A stretch of DNA of 64,000 nt, taken from contig NZ_LUVZ01000045.1 in the NCBI RefSeq assembly GCF_001593385.1, positions 1 to 64,000 on the forward strand. Direction: 5' to 3'. This document shows, piece by piece, positions 1 to 8,510 of the stretch. Source of the stretch: Chryseobacterium cucumeris (lineage in GTDB: Bacteria > Bacteroidota > Bacteroidia > Flavobacteriales > Weeksellaceae). Under the pieces are notes generated by a model, which made no database searches, was not told the DNA's origin, and saw only the letters and a program-made list of their open reading frames with translations. The stretch's first letter is position 1. Every line of letters starts with the position of its first letter. A program made the position numbers and the translations under genes.

Positions 1-66
1 ATCTTTATATCTTTCGCTTTTCAACGAAGCAATCTCTCTGTCAGTGTCGCTCCGTATTTGCGAGTG

Positions 67-97
67 CAAAAGTAAAACTTTATTTTTTAATGACCAA
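67..97 (-). promoter_or_regulatory. Promoter 1 of a tandem array reading left
   Basis: On the minus strand the -7 box TACTTTTG (67-74) lies 20 bases from a TTG -33 box (95-97), matching the Bacteroidota consensus TTG-N17..23-TAnnTTTG. An A/T-rich stretch sits upstream, like an UP element. It would transcribe out of the window to the left. Confidence 0.6.
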
Positions 98-193
98 ATG
101 TTTTTGAAGAAAATTTTAAAGTTTTTTTAAGTAACCTTAATCCTTCTCAAAACCTTAATCTCTCTACTCCTGCGCTCCCTCTAATTGGGACTG

Positions 194-223
194 CAAAGAT
201 ACAAACTCTTTTTAAACTGGCAA
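194..223 (-). promoter_or_regulatory. Promoter 2 of a tandem array reading left
   Basis: On the minus strand the -7 box TATCTTTG (194-201) and the TTG -33 box (221-223) are separated by 19 bases. An A/T-rich run lies upstream at about 224-253. It has the same layout as the promoter at 67-97, 127 bases away, which makes chance unlikely. Confidence 0.65.
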
Positions 224-340
224 CTTTTTTTTCAAAAAGTTTTAAAGTTTTTTTCGTCCGTCTCTTTTTGGAAGTAATATCGTTTCTGCCCAGCTAAAGG
301 CTCTTCTGCGCTACTGAATGTCTTTCGTTTTTCAGTGGGG

Positions 341-372
341 CAAAGATAGTAACTTCATACAACGCAAAACAA
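341..372 (-). promoter_or_regulatory. Promoter 3 of a tandem array reading left
   Basis: On the minus strand the -7 box TATCTTTG (341-348) has a TTG 21 bases upstream (370-372). It is the most upstream of three such promoters; the likely target, by analogy with rRNA operons of the phylum, lies left of the window. Confidence 0.55.
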
Positions 373-597
373 GTTTATTTAACATAAATTTCATATTCGG
401 ATAGGTTTTTATCCTAATCAGCTGGAAGGCAGAGAGAAAAATTTTAAACATTTGTTTGGAGGAGTAGACGAGAGGGGATTATTCGGCCGATGAGATGTGG
501 GATTTTGGGGGTGGAACATCAAATAAGGTATCTATAATAATAAGGTGCAGGTTTGAATTGAATTCAAATGGAGGGAGTATCTTTATTAAATGGGATT

Positions 598-770
598 CAT
601 TTGACTAAGCTCAGGATTATAGCCCGTTCCCTATTGATATATATAATAAGATAAGGGAAGATTTTCAATAAAGCCTGTAAAAAATGTGACTGGAAATACA
701 TTTGAGCTAAAGCTCAGTACAAAGATTATATAAAAGAACGGGCTGAAGCCCGTTCCTATTGTTGATTTAT
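598..770. repeat. Two degenerate copies of a dispersed palindromic element
   Basis: Within the gene-free stretch 373-808, one partial copy lies near 601-640 (AGCCCGTTCCCTATTGA). A fuller copy at 700-770 contains GAGCT-AA-AGCTC (704-715) and the perfect inverted repeat GAACGGGCT-GA-AGCCCGTTC (736-755). Related elements occur near 30945-31045 and 62895-62965. No open reading frame in this stretch looks real. Confidence 0.6.
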
Positions 771-808
771 ATAGGCCAAAACCTACAATTGTTTAGTATA
801 GAATGTTT

Positions 809-1486
809 CTAATGTTTGATTTCCTTATATATTAAGCTCAAAAACTCAGCGTAGGACTTCTCCAGGCCAATAATATCCCCGGATTTCAGATTCAAACCTC
901 CTACTCCTGAGTTATCTGGTTTTACTTTTAGAGAAGAAACCTGAAAATAGAGGTTGTCATCATTAGCTTTTGGCTGAACTTTCACCGTAGAGCCTAAAAG
1001 TTTTTTGGTTGAGATGGTATAAATTTCTCCCGGGACAATTTTTAATTTTAAAAAAGATCTTGGAGAGATTGTATAATCTTTACGGTTGATGTTGATCTTT
1101 TGATCTTTTTCAGAAGAGGCAAATATATACATCTCACCATGTTTAGCTGCTAGTTTTTCTTTGGGTGTATAATATAAAGCGATTTTATAATTGGCAGCAT
1201 TGAATGCCTGAGGTGTACCATCAACATTTTCGAAAGGTTTTAATTCGAATGTATTGGCACCAATCTCTTTTGCTTTTTTATATACCAGAGAAAATACGAG
1301 TGCATCATCTTTTGAAAAACCCTGTACTTCTACTTCTCCTAAATAAATAGCATCTGCTACGGCTTCTTTTCTTAGTAAGAATTTATCTGAGTTGTCATTT
1401 GTTTTTTCAACTCTGGTCATATAAACATTTTGTGCGCTCCACAACTGGATACATAACATGGAAAAGAGGATTGCAATATTTTTCAT
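809..1486 (-). CDS. Secreted protein of unknown function
   Basis: I do not recognise this 225-residue protein. The ATG at 1486 is chosen over an upstream in-frame start because it begins a signal peptide (MKNIAILFSMLCIQLWSAQ) that ends in a Ser-Ala-Gln cleavage site typical of the phylum. The rest is mixed alpha/beta with no transmembrane segment, so a periplasmic or surface location is likely. The start lies 10 bases after the rfbD stop, so the two are probably co-transcribed. Nothing in the sequence suggests an enzymatic motif. Confidence 0.7.
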   Translation of the reverse strand: MKNIAILFSMLCIQLWSAQNVYMTRVEKTNDNSDKFLLRKEAVADAIYLGEVEVQGFSKDDALVFSLVYKKAKEIGANTFELKPFENVDGTPQAFNAANYKIALYYTPKEKLAAKHGEMYIFASSEKDQKININRKDYTISPRSFLKLKIVPGEIYTISTKKLLGSTVKVQPKANDDNLYFQVSSLKVKPDNSGVGGLNLKSGDIIGLEKSYAEFLSLIYKEIKH

Positions 1487-1496
1487 ATATATAGTA

Positions 1497-2357
1497 TTAG
1501 TGTGAAAGGATATCGACACATTCTTCAAGACTGTTTTCCCAATGTTTAGGTTCTATTTTGTAAACTTCCTCTATTTTATCCAAAGACATGGTACTTCTTA
1601 CAGGTCTTTGGGCAGGTGTTGGGTACTGTTCGGTTGTTAATGGATTTAATTTTATTGATGATTTTGAAAATTCAGCAATTTTTCTGGCAAATTCAAACCA
1701 GGTTGTCTCCGGATAGTTTGAGAAGTGGAAAATCCCATAGGTTTTCTGTGGCGTTTCAATAATCCTCATAATAGCTTCTGCCAAATCGTTTGCGTTAGTA
1801 GGCTGCCCAAACTGATCAGCAACGATTCCCAGCTCTTCTTTTTGAGAGAAAAGATTTAACATTGTTTTCACAAAATTCTTATTAAATTCAGAATACAGCC
1901 ATGAAGTTCTTAGGATGATTGTTTTTGGATTAATTTCCAGAGCAAGCTCTTCTCCTTCTCTTTTTGATGCACCATATACTCCTATCGGGTTTGTAAAATC
2001 ATCTTCAGAGTATGGAAGATTTGTGGTACCATCAAAAACATAATCTGTAGAAACATGAATCAGAACAGATTTATAATCTGCGCATGCCTGAGCAAGATGA
2101 GCTACTCCACCAGCATTTACGGCAAAGGCTTTTTCTTTTTCTTTTTCCGCCAGATCAACTGCGGTATATGCAGAGGCATTGATGCAATAATCAGGTTTGT
2201 TATCATAAAAGAAATCATTCACCTGCTCTTCATTGGTAACATCTAAAATGGATGAGTCTGTAAATAAGAATTCATATAGATGTTCAAAATCCGGAGCAAT
2301 CTTTTTTATGCAGTTTCCTAATTGTCCGTTACTCCCTATTACTGCTATTTTTTTCAT
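1497..2357 (-). CDS. rfbD: dTDP-4-dehydrorhamnose reductase
   Basis: It catalyses the last step of dTDP-L-rhamnose synthesis, NAD(P)H reduction of dTDP-4-dehydro-rhamnose, in the cytoplasm. At 286 residues it has the usual family length. The Rossmann nucleotide motif GSNGQLG is at residues 8-14. The STDYVF segment (103-108) and Y128-x3-K132 form the short-chain-dehydrogenase catalytic set. The other rhamnose genes (rfbA, B, C) are not in this window. The product probably feeds surface polysaccharide synthesis, consistent with the polysaccharide operon a few kilobases away. It sits between a thioesterase and a secreted protein in one minus-strand run. Confidence 0.9.
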   Translation of the reverse strand: MKKIAVIGSNGQLGNCIKKIAPDFEHLYEFLFTDSSILDVTNEEQVNDFFYDNKPDYCINASAYTAVDLAEKEKEKAFAVNAGGVAHLAQACADYKSVLIHVSTDYVFDGTTNLPYSEDDFTNPIGVYGASKREGEELALEINPKTIILRTSWLYSEFNKNFVKTMLNLFSQKEELGIVADQFGQPTNANDLAEAIMRIIETPQKTYGIFHFSNYPETTWFEFARKIAEFSKSSIKLNPLTTEQYPTPAQRPVRSTMSLDKIEEVYKIEPKHWENSLEECVDILSH

Positions 2358-2404
2358 TTGTTTATTATTAATTTTTAAATTGGGACCTTCAACAAGAAGT
2401 AGGT

Positions 2405-2890
2405 TTAAGAGTTCTTGGCATTCTGAGATCTTAAGAACTTCACTCTTGACTGGAAGTCTTTTTGGATAAGATCTACATAAAATTTATCAAAAATTTCTTT
2501 GATATCTTCGGGATGAACTTCAGATTTTCTTGTTTTGACATTAAAATAAATAACGGTTACCCAAAGTACAGCATGAATTGTTTTTTCATCAAGGCTTTTC
2601 ATCAGAATTTCGACTTTTGCTGTTCTATCCTGTACATCGATGGTCTTGCTGCTGATCACTACCTGCGTATTATATCTTACTTCTTTCAGATAGGCTATTT
2701 CATTTTGAATAGCAATCCAGGTACAGCCGGTTTGCTTGGTATATTCTTCATAGGTAAATCCATAAAATGTTTCTACATGATCTTCCCGGGCATTGAACAT
2801 ATACTCAAGATATTTTACATTATTCAAATGTCCGATTGGATCACAGTCACTAAACCTAACTTTGACCGTAGTTGATACTTCTTTTTCCAT
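2405..2890 (-). CDS. Acyl-CoA thioesterase, 4-hydroxybenzoyl-CoA thioesterase (hotdog) family
   Basis: A 161-residue single-hotdog protein that should hydrolyse an acyl-CoA or acyl-ACP thioester; the substrate is not predictable. The N-terminal motif VRFSDCDPIGHLNNVKYLEYM-like segment (residues 11-31) carries the conserved Asp17, which is the catalytic residue in the 4HBT family. It is the first gene of a three-gene run with rfbD and a secreted protein, 47 bases before the rfbD start. A TAnnTTTG-type box (2895-2902) lies directly upstream of the ATG, next to the terminator of the neighbouring operon. Confidence 0.8.
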   Translation of the reverse strand: MEKEVSTTVKVRFSDCDPIGHLNNVKYLEYMFNAREDHVETFYGFTYEEYTKQTGCTWIAIQNEIAYLKEVRYNTQVVISSKTIDVQDRTAKVEILMKSLDEKTIHAVLWVTVIYFNVKTRKSEVHPEDIKEIFDKFYVDLIQKDFQSRVKFLRSQNAKNS

Positions 2891-2900
2891 TCGGCAAAAA

Positions 2901-2929
2901 TAAAAAAACCACCTCTAAAAGAGGTGGTT
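2901..2929 (-). terminator. Rho-independent terminator of the porG-bamA-skp operon
   Basis: A perfect stem AACCACCTCT / AGAGGTGGTT (2907-2916 with 2920-2929), 3-base loop, is followed on the minus strand by a T-run (2901-2908 complement). It lies 32 bases after the stop codon of the second Skp-like gene. Confidence 0.85.
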
Positions 2930-2960
2930 AGTTTTATAAATCTTTGTTAATTTGCTGAAA

Positions 2961-3464
2961 TTATTGAATTCCTAGTTCTTTCTTCACAGCTGGAGTAGCG
3001 TCTGGTCCTGCTTTATAAAGGAATGCTGTTGAGTTTGCATCCATAATATAATCATATCCACTAGCTTTAGCTACTTTTTCTACGGCATCGTTTAATTTTT
3101 TCTCAATAGGAGCGAAAGCTACATCTTGTTTAGACTGAAGATCTTTTTGAGCTTTTTCCTGCATTTGCTGGATTTCTTCAGCTAATTTTTTCATTTCTGC
3201 TTCTCTAGCATTGTTTTCCTCAGCTGTTTTCTTAGGAGCTTCAGTTTGGTATTGCTGATATTTAGTTTGAGCTGCGTCAGCTTTTTTCTTAATCTCAGCT
3301 TGTTTAGTATCCAAGAATGTTTTAAGATCAGCATCTGCTTTCTTTTTCTCCGGCATTGCGTTAAGAACTCCCATTACATCTAAAGTAGCAATTTTTTGAG
3401 CTTTTGCCATACCTACAGATACAACCATCATTACTGCTGCAAATAATACACTTAATTTTTTCAT
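2961..3464 (-). CDS. Skp/OmpH-family periplasmic chaperone, copy 2
   Basis: A 167-residue OmpH/Skp family protein, expected to hold unfolded outer-membrane proteins in the periplasm on the way to BamA. The signal peptide (MKKLSVLFAAVMMVVSVGMAKA) is followed by a short beta segment (KIATLDVMGVL). Next comes a long Lys/Glu/Ala-rich coiled coil (about residues 40-115), and the C-terminal strand segment is typical of the trimeric family. It is the second of two tandem paralogues, 65 bases after the first, and the last gene of the porG-uppS-bamA-skp-skp operon, closed by the terminator at 2901-2929. Confidence 0.88.
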   Translation of the reverse strand: MKKLSVLFAAVMMVVSVGMAKAQKIATLDVMGVLNAMPEKKKADADLKTFLDTKQAEIKKKADAAQTKYQQYQTEAPKKTAEENNAREAEMKKLAEEIQQMQEKAQKDLQSKQDVAFAPIEKKLNDAVEKVAKASGYDYIMDANSTAFLYKAGPDATPAVKKELGIQ

Positions 3465-3529
3465 AACTGGTAAATAAATAATTTAATTTGTTTTTAGATT
3501 TTAAAATATAGCAAAAGTTAATTCTCTGA

Positions 3530-4084
3530 TTATTTTTTGCCTTTGCTATTTGTCTTTTCCTTCTTGTCTGTCCCTTTTAATAGAATAGACAATACTTTTT
3601 CGGTGTAATCATATTTTGACTGAAGGAAAATAACACTAATGTTATTGCTTTTATCAAGAACTATGCCCAAGCCATTTTTTTCGGACATTGTTTTGATAGC
3701 TCCCCAAATCTGATCCTGAAATGGCTGAACAAGATTTGTTCTCAGTTTTGTAATTTCACCGTTAGCTCCAAAACGTAAGCTTGTTGTTGTTTTAATATTT
3801 TTATCAAGATCGATAACTTCTTTTTCTCTAAGTTTAAGCTGGTCACCTATCAATAAAACTTTTTCACTTTCAAAAGCAGCCTTTTTTCTTTCATATTCAG
3901 ACTGAAGGCTTTGAAGTTCAGATTCCCAGGTATCAATCTGAGAATTCAACCTAGCTTCAGCTTCTTTATACTGAGGTAATTTATTCAAAATTTCATTAGT
4001 ATCCACTACTCCTATTTTTTGGGCATTGTTCAACCCGAAAAGCAAGAGGAATGCGAACGTGAAAATTATTTTAAAGTGCTTCAT
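3530..4084 (-). CDS. Skp/OmpH-family periplasmic chaperone, copy 1
   Basis: A 184-residue OmpH family protein. The start at 4084 is preferred because it opens directly on the signal peptide (MKHFKIIFTFAFLLLFGLNNAQ) and lies 8 bases after the bamA stop. The mature part begins KIGVVDTNEIL, the family's first strand, followed by a long coiled coil (about 45-110) and a Lys-rich tail (KKEKTNSKGKK). Its position directly after bamA fits a chaperone role for outer-membrane protein assembly. It differs clearly in sequence from the next gene, so this is an old duplication rather than a recent one. Confidence 0.87.
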   Translation of the reverse strand: MKHFKIIFTFAFLLLFGLNNAQKIGVVDTNEILNKLPQYKEAEARLNSQIDTWESELQSLQSEYERKKAAFESEKVLLIGDQLKLREKEVIDLDKNIKTTTSLRFGANGEITKLRTNLVQPFQDQIWGAIKTMSEKNGLGIVLDKSNNISVIFLQSKYDYTEKVLSILLKGTDKKEKTNSKGKK

Positions 4085-4092
4085 ATTTATAA

Positions 4093-6627
4093 TTATAATG
4101 TTTGGTTCATCAAGAAGTGGTTTCTCCATCCAGACTTATCACCAGAAATAGTCTTATCAAGACCTAGCGCAAAGTCGAATCCGATCAATCCAAATGCTCC
4201 CATATAAACTCTTACACCAATTCCGACAGATCTTTTCAACTGGAATGGGCTGTAAGAACTCCATGAATTCCATACGTTACCACCTTCAGCGAATGTCAAT
4301 GCGTAGATTTTTGCAGTCTGGCTCATTGAGATCGGATATCTTAATTCTAAAGTAAATCTGTTATAGATTGTACCTCCTCCTTTCTGTGTAATATCTTCTG
4401 CCTGGCCTCCTTCTGTAGTGGCATTTTCATAACCTCTTAAAGGAATCAATTCTCTACCATCATATCGACCTCCGAAAAGACCTGTACCTCCCATATAGAA
4501 TCTTTCGAATGGCGGAGCACCCAATTGGCTGTTATATCCATCCATGAATCCCATTTCTGCAGAAGATCTCAAGACCAGTTTTCCAATGATTTCATTGTAA
4601 ACATCTGCTTTAAACTTGATTTTATAGAATTCCATCCACTTATATTTGTCAATGGCAGACATTGTGGAGTAATCTTTCTTCTTAAACAATGAGTATGGAG
4701 GAGTCAGTTTTGCTGAAAGCTCGATATTGGATCCAGTTGTTGGGAAAATAGGGTCAATACCTGCAGAGTTTCTGCTCAATCCTAAGTTGACACTGAAGTT
4801 ATTGGCAGTACCATTATTTTCAGTGGAATCTCCAAACTGGAATGGATAGTTTTTGAAGTCATACTTCTGGAACTGTAAACCAGTATAAAGAGAGAAATAG
4901 TCATCCGGCCAGTTCAATAGTCTGTTCAGACCTACTGAAGCAGAGAAAATGTTCAATTTCTGAGCGTCTCCATATTGATCTGTATATCTTACTCTTGAGT
5001 TATTCAAACTTACAGAAAGAGCTGTTGGTCTTGTACCAAATAGCCAAGGTTCAGTGAATGATACTCCATAGTTCTGGAAGTACTGTCCTGCCTGCACCTG
5101 AACCGAGAACGTTTGTCCGTCTCCCTGAGGTACCGGTTTGAAATCTTTAAACTTAAGGAAATTCTTTAATGAGAAGTTATTAAATGTTAATCCTAAAGTA
5201 CCGATGAAGCTGTTACCACCGTAACCTGCCTGTAGCTGAACCTGAGAAGATCCTTTTTCTACTAGTTTCCAGTTGATATCTACAGTATTATCCACCTGAT
5301 TTGGCTGGATATCCTGTCCGATTTGCTGAGGGTCAAAGAATGACATCCCTGCTAAATCGAAATAGGTTCTCTTAATTTCTGTTTTCTTGAATAGCTCTCC
5401 TGGTTTTGTTCTTAGTGCTCTAAGAATTACGTGGTCATGGGTTGTTGTATTCCCTTGCCATGTTACCTTATTCCAGGTAGCCTGCTCACCTTCATTAATT
5501 CTAACTTCAAGGTTTACAGTATCTCCTGTTACTGATTTTTCAACAGGTGTTACGTTTGAGAAAAGATAACCATTGTTCATGTAAACAGATTTAATATCTG
5601 AATCATCCTCTTTACCTCCGTCTTCACCGACTTTTTTGTTGAAACCTACAGCATCGTAGATATCACCTTTCTTATATCCTAATAATCTTTGTAAATATTC
5701 TGTCGCGTATACAGTATTACCCGTGAATGTAACATCCCCGATATAATATTTTTTACCCTCGCTAAGTTTTACATTGATTTCGTAGTTATTTCTTTTGTTT
5801 CTCCATACTGAATCTGAAACAATTTTAGCGTCTCTGTATCCGAGGGAGTTGTAATAACTGATAAGACTTTGCTTGTCTTCCTGATATTTATCTTCAATGA
5901 ATTTTGAGGACTTTAATATTCCACCGATACCGAAACGCTTTTGCTTAGTTTCTTTGAAAGCTTTATTTCTAAGTTTTCTATCGGTTACATTATCGTTTCC
6001 TTCAAATTCAATATGATCAATTTTGATTCTTTTACCCTTATCTACATTGATTGTCCAGTCTACCAAAGAAGGATCACCTGCATTGACTTTATCCTCAATA
6101 GTGATTTTAGCATCTGCAAAACCTTTTTTGATATAATCTTTAGGAACATGGGTTTTAAGGCTTGAAACTAAGTTCTGAGTAATCTTAGTTCCTGGTTTAA
6201 GGTTATTATCCTTTGCCAGTTTTTCACTTTTAGATTTACCGATTCCTTTTCCTGCAAATTTAACTTCTCCAAGTTCTTTCAGATCCTGTAGATGAAATTT
6301 CAGAACAATCGTTTGTCCTTCAATACTTTGAACATAAACTTCCACTTCAGAAAAAGATTGGGTATCCCAAAGCTTTTTTACAGCGTTGCTGATTTTCTGT
6401 CCCGGAATGTCTACACTTTCTCCTTTTGTAAGGCCCGTAAATCTTAAGATCTGAGCTGGTGTATATTTTTTTACCCCATCTACAACGATGTCTTTAAGTG
6501 TATAAGTTCCTGCCTCATTTTCTGCATGTACAGCATTATTTACTTTTGTGCTGTCTTGTGGAGTTACTTGTCCATAAAAATGTGCAGAAGCAGCAAACAT
6601 AATGATGGGTAATAGTCTAAACTTCAT
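4093..6627 (-). CDS. bamA: Outer membrane protein assembly factor BamA
   Basis: The essential Omp85 insertase that folds beta-barrel proteins into the outer membrane. With the ATG at 6627 it is 844 residues long. A signal peptide (MKFRLLPIIMFAASAHFYGQ) is followed by several POTRA repeats over roughly residues 40-450 (for example YTLKDIVVDGVKKYTPAQIL and KYYIGDVTFTGNTVY). The C-terminal Omp85 barrel follows from about 470 to the end, with the family motif GGRYDGRELIPLRGY in the loop-6 region. A longer in-frame start at 6666 would overlap uppS and add a non-signal leader, so it is rejected. It lies in one operon with porG, uppS and two skp genes. Confidence 0.95.
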   Translation of the reverse strand: MKFRLLPIIMFAASAHFYGQVTPQDSTKVNNAVHAENEAGTYTLKDIVVDGVKKYTPAQILRFTGLTKGESVDIPGQKISNAVKKLWDTQSFSEVEVYVQSIEGQTIVLKFHLQDLKELGEVKFAGKGIGKSKSEKLAKDNNLKPGTKITQNLVSSLKTHVPKDYIKKGFADAKITIEDKVNAGDPSLVDWTINVDKGKRIKIDHIEFEGNDNVTDRKLRNKAFKETKQKRFGIGGILKSSKFIEDKYQEDKQSLISYYNSLGYRDAKIVSDSVWRNKRNNYEINVKLSEGKKYYIGDVTFTGNTVYATEYLQRLLGYKKGDIYDAVGFNKKVGEDGGKEDDSDIKSVYMNNGYLFSNVTPVEKSVTGDTVNLEVRINEGEQATWNKVTWQGNTTTHDHVILRALRTKPGELFKKTEIKRTYFDLAGMSFFDPQQIGQDIQPNQVDNTVDINWKLVEKGSSQVQLQAGYGGNSFIGTLGLTFNNFSLKNFLKFKDFKPVPQGDGQTFSVQVQAGQYFQNYGVSFTEPWLFGTRPTALSVSLNNSRVRYTDQYGDAQKLNIFSASVGLNRLLNWPDDYFSLYTGLQFQKYDFKNYPFQFGDSTENNGTANNFSVNLGLSRNSAGIDPIFPTTGSNIELSAKLTPPYSLFKKKDYSTMSAIDKYKWMEFYKIKFKADVYNEIIGKLVLRSSAEMGFMDGYNSQLGAPPFERFYMGGTGLFGGRYDGRELIPLRGYENATTEGGQAEDITQKGGGTIYNRFTLELRYPISMSQTAKIYALTFAEGGNVWNSWSSYSPFQLKRSVGIGVRVYMGAFGLIGFDFALGLDKTISGDKSGWRNHFLMNQTL

Positions 6628-6655
6628 TTTATCGAGTCTTTCTTTTCTTAAAATT

Positions 6656-7405
6656 TTATTGGCCATTTACCTGTTCACCGGTTAAACCATATCTTCTTTC
6701 CTTGTTTTGATAATCAACAATACATTGGAAGAAAATATCTTTGGTGAAATCCGGCCACAGAACATTTAAAAACTGTAATTCTGCATAAGCAATCTGCCAA
6801 AGCAGGAAGTTGCTTATCCTTATTTCGCCGCTGGTTCTGATCAGTAAATCTACAGGAGGAAAATCTTTTGTATAAAGATAGTTTTCGAATAAACTTTCGT
6901 TTATATTTTCTATCTCTACTTTTCCCTCTTTTACATCAGAACTTATATTTTTTACGGCTTCCAGTATTTCATTTTGCGAGCCATAGCTAATAGCCAATAC
7001 AAGGTTTCCTTTTGTGTTTTCTTTTGTAAGCTCTACCACACGTTCCAACTGCTCTTTTACTATTGTAGGCAGTTTCTCAAGATTCCCTATAACATGCATT
7101 CTCAATCCTTTGCTGAAGATCTCTTCTGCTTCCAGCAGTAAGGTCTCTACCAACAGATTCATAAGGGTATTCACTTCTTCACTTGGACGATTCCAATTTT
7201 CTGAAGAGAATGTATACAGTGTTAAATAAGGGATATTAATCTCATTACATGCATTAATGGCATTTCTTACTGCATTAATAGCATTTTTGTGACCGAAAGT
7301 TCTTTCTTCGCCACGAGATTTTGCCCATCTCCCATTACCATCCATAATGATGGCTACGTGTTTTGGTAAATTCTCAGAATTTATTTTTTCTTTAATCAAC
7401 GACAT
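6656..7405 (-). CDS. uppS: Isoprenyl (undecaprenyl diphosphate) synthase
   Basis: Condenses isopentenyl diphosphate units in cis to make undecaprenyl diphosphate, the carrier lipid for peptidoglycan and surface polysaccharide. The protein is 249 residues from the ATG at 7405; a GTG 9 bases upstream (7414) is possible but would overlap porG. The catalytic motif IMDGNGRWAKSRG (Asp22) and the C-terminal RTSGEIRISNFLLWQ motif are intact. The ATG is 1 base after the porG stop and bamA starts 28 bases downstream, so it is translationally coupled in the envelope operon. Confidence 0.95.
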   Translation of the reverse strand: MSLIKEKINSENLPKHVAIIMDGNGRWAKSRGEERTFGHKNAINAVRNAINACNEINIPYLTLYTFSSENWNRPSEEVNTLMNLLVETLLLEAEEIFSKGLRMHVIGNLEKLPTIVKEQLERVVELTKENTKGNLVLAISYGSQNEILEAVKNISSDVKEGKVEIENINESLFENYLYTKDFPPVDLLIRTSGEIRISNFLLWQIAYAELQFLNVLWPDFTKDIFFQCIVDYQNKERRYGLTGEQVNGQ

Positions 7406-7406
7406 A

Positions 7407-8297
7407 TTATTCACAATAACATGGAGGTCTTCCGAACGAATATGTAAGTCCTAAACTGAAAGTATTTATCCAGTCGTTGGATCTTCCATCTCCAATATTT
7501 CTCTTTTTAATAAACTCTGCTTCTCTTTCTTTAGAAACCGCATAATAATTTCCTGACTGTAATAATGAACCACCTGTAGCGGGATCCAAAATATCAGCAT
7601 TAAAAGAAGTTTTTACATCTTTGGAAAGGATCTTACTATGATCCAACTGATCCGTCAATGTATATCTGAATGTAGCTTCTGCAAATATAGCCCAGGAATG
7701 GTTGAATTTATACTTCAAACCCACCCCAAAAGGAATATGCATTGTTACTTTTTTCCCTAGTGAATAATCTGTGGTGGTTGTAAAATCCAATTCATTGATT
7801 GGAGCTTGTGCTACACCATCAGCATCTCTCCTGAAATCATTTACAAGAGTAGCTTTAGGAGCATCAAACATCAAAGCACCAATACCTCCGAAGATGTAAG
7901 GGCTCAGCATGCTGATCTGCTCATTATTTACAGGGAAAAAATTATATTCAAACATTAAACTCGCCTCATACACATTGTTTTTTCCGTATGAGTTTCTATT
8001 TCTTCTATAATCTTCTTTCGCCGCTTTATCACTAAACTGAATCTGATTGTATCCCAAATCCAATCTAACGGTCTGATGCGGATTAAAATTAAATCTATAT
8101 AATAAACCACCATAAAATGGGATGCCCCAATCTGACGCTCTGCTTAAATCCAACGGCTTCTGTAAAATATAATTTGTCCTTCCTACATCTCCCACTAGGT
8201 TACTCATACCTAGACGAACTCCCAATTCGTTTCTTTGTGCTTTAACACTTACCACTCCAAGGAAGGCAAGGAAGCTAAACAATAATTTTTTATTCAT
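7407..8297 (-). CDS. porG: DUF6089-family outer-membrane protein, PorG-like (T9SS)
   Basis: A 296-residue protein with a signal peptide (MNKKLLFSFLAFLGVVSVKAQ) followed by a small beta-barrel (alternating strands, for example ELGVRLGMSNLVGDVG and HMPFGVGLKYKF-type segments). It ends in the short tail TYSFGRPPCYCE. Its place just upstream of uppS-bamA matches the conserved position of the DUF6089/PorG family in Bacteroidota. PorG is known as an outer-membrane component of the type IX secretion system, contacting the PorK/N ring. The start at 8297 begins at the signal peptide. Family placement is good; the T9SS role is inferred. Confidence 0.75.
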   Translation of the reverse strand: MNKKLLFSFLAFLGVVSVKAQRNELGVRLGMSNLVGDVGRTNYILQKPLDLSRASDWGIPFYGGLLYRFNFNPHQTVRLDLGYNQIQFSDKAAKEDYRRNRNSYGKNNVYEASLMFEYNFFPVNNEQISMLSPYIFGGIGALMFDAPKATLVNDFRRDADGVAQAPINELDFTTTTDYSLGKKVTMHIPFGVGLKYKFNHSWAIFAEATFRYTLTDQLDHSKILSKDVKTSFNADILDPATGGSLLQSGNYYAVSKEREAEFIKKRNIGDGRSNDWINTFSLGLTYSFGRPPCYCE

Positions 8298-8339
8298 AAA
8301 AGAATATGGATTTATGGTTATTTTAAAATTTAATTTTTG

Positions 8340-8347
8340 CAAATATA
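8340..8347 (-). promoter_or_regulatory. Probable -7 box for the porG-bamA operon
   Basis: TATATTTG on the minus strand fits TAnnTTTG and lies 42 bases upstream of the porG ATG. No good TTG -33 box is seen at the expected distance, so this is a moderate call. Confidence 0.5.
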
Positions 8348-8481
8348 AAACATTTTTATATTAATGATAATCTTAATGTTTAGTTAAAAATAAACAAAAA
8401 AACATAATTTGTTATAAAGTAAACGGCAAAGTGGCAAAAATATTCTTTTTTTCATAGAATGAAAATACTTTAAATATGAAA

Positions 8482-8504
8482 AAACCCCCATTAAATGAGG
8501 GTTT
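8482..8504 (-). terminator. Rho-independent terminator of the polysaccharide operon
   Basis: Stem AAACCCCCAT / ATGAGGGTTT with one mismatch and a 3-base loop, followed on the minus strand by a T-run. It lies 6 bases after the stop codon of the tyrosine kinase gene. Confidence 0.8.
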
Positions 8505-8510
8505 AATGCT

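Noticed and set aside
1..400. CRISPR-like spacing of repeats at the left end
   Set aside because: The shared units are degenerate promoter regions 127 and 147 bases apart, not identical short repeats with equal spacers.
2462..2875. 137-codon plus-strand reading frame over the thioesterase gene
   Set aside because: It is antisense to a gene with clear family motifs; its translation is Phe/Ile/Cys-rich without any recognisable pattern.
6628..6666. N-terminal extension of bamA from 6666
   Set aside because: It would place a charged leader before the signal peptide and overlap the uppS coding end.
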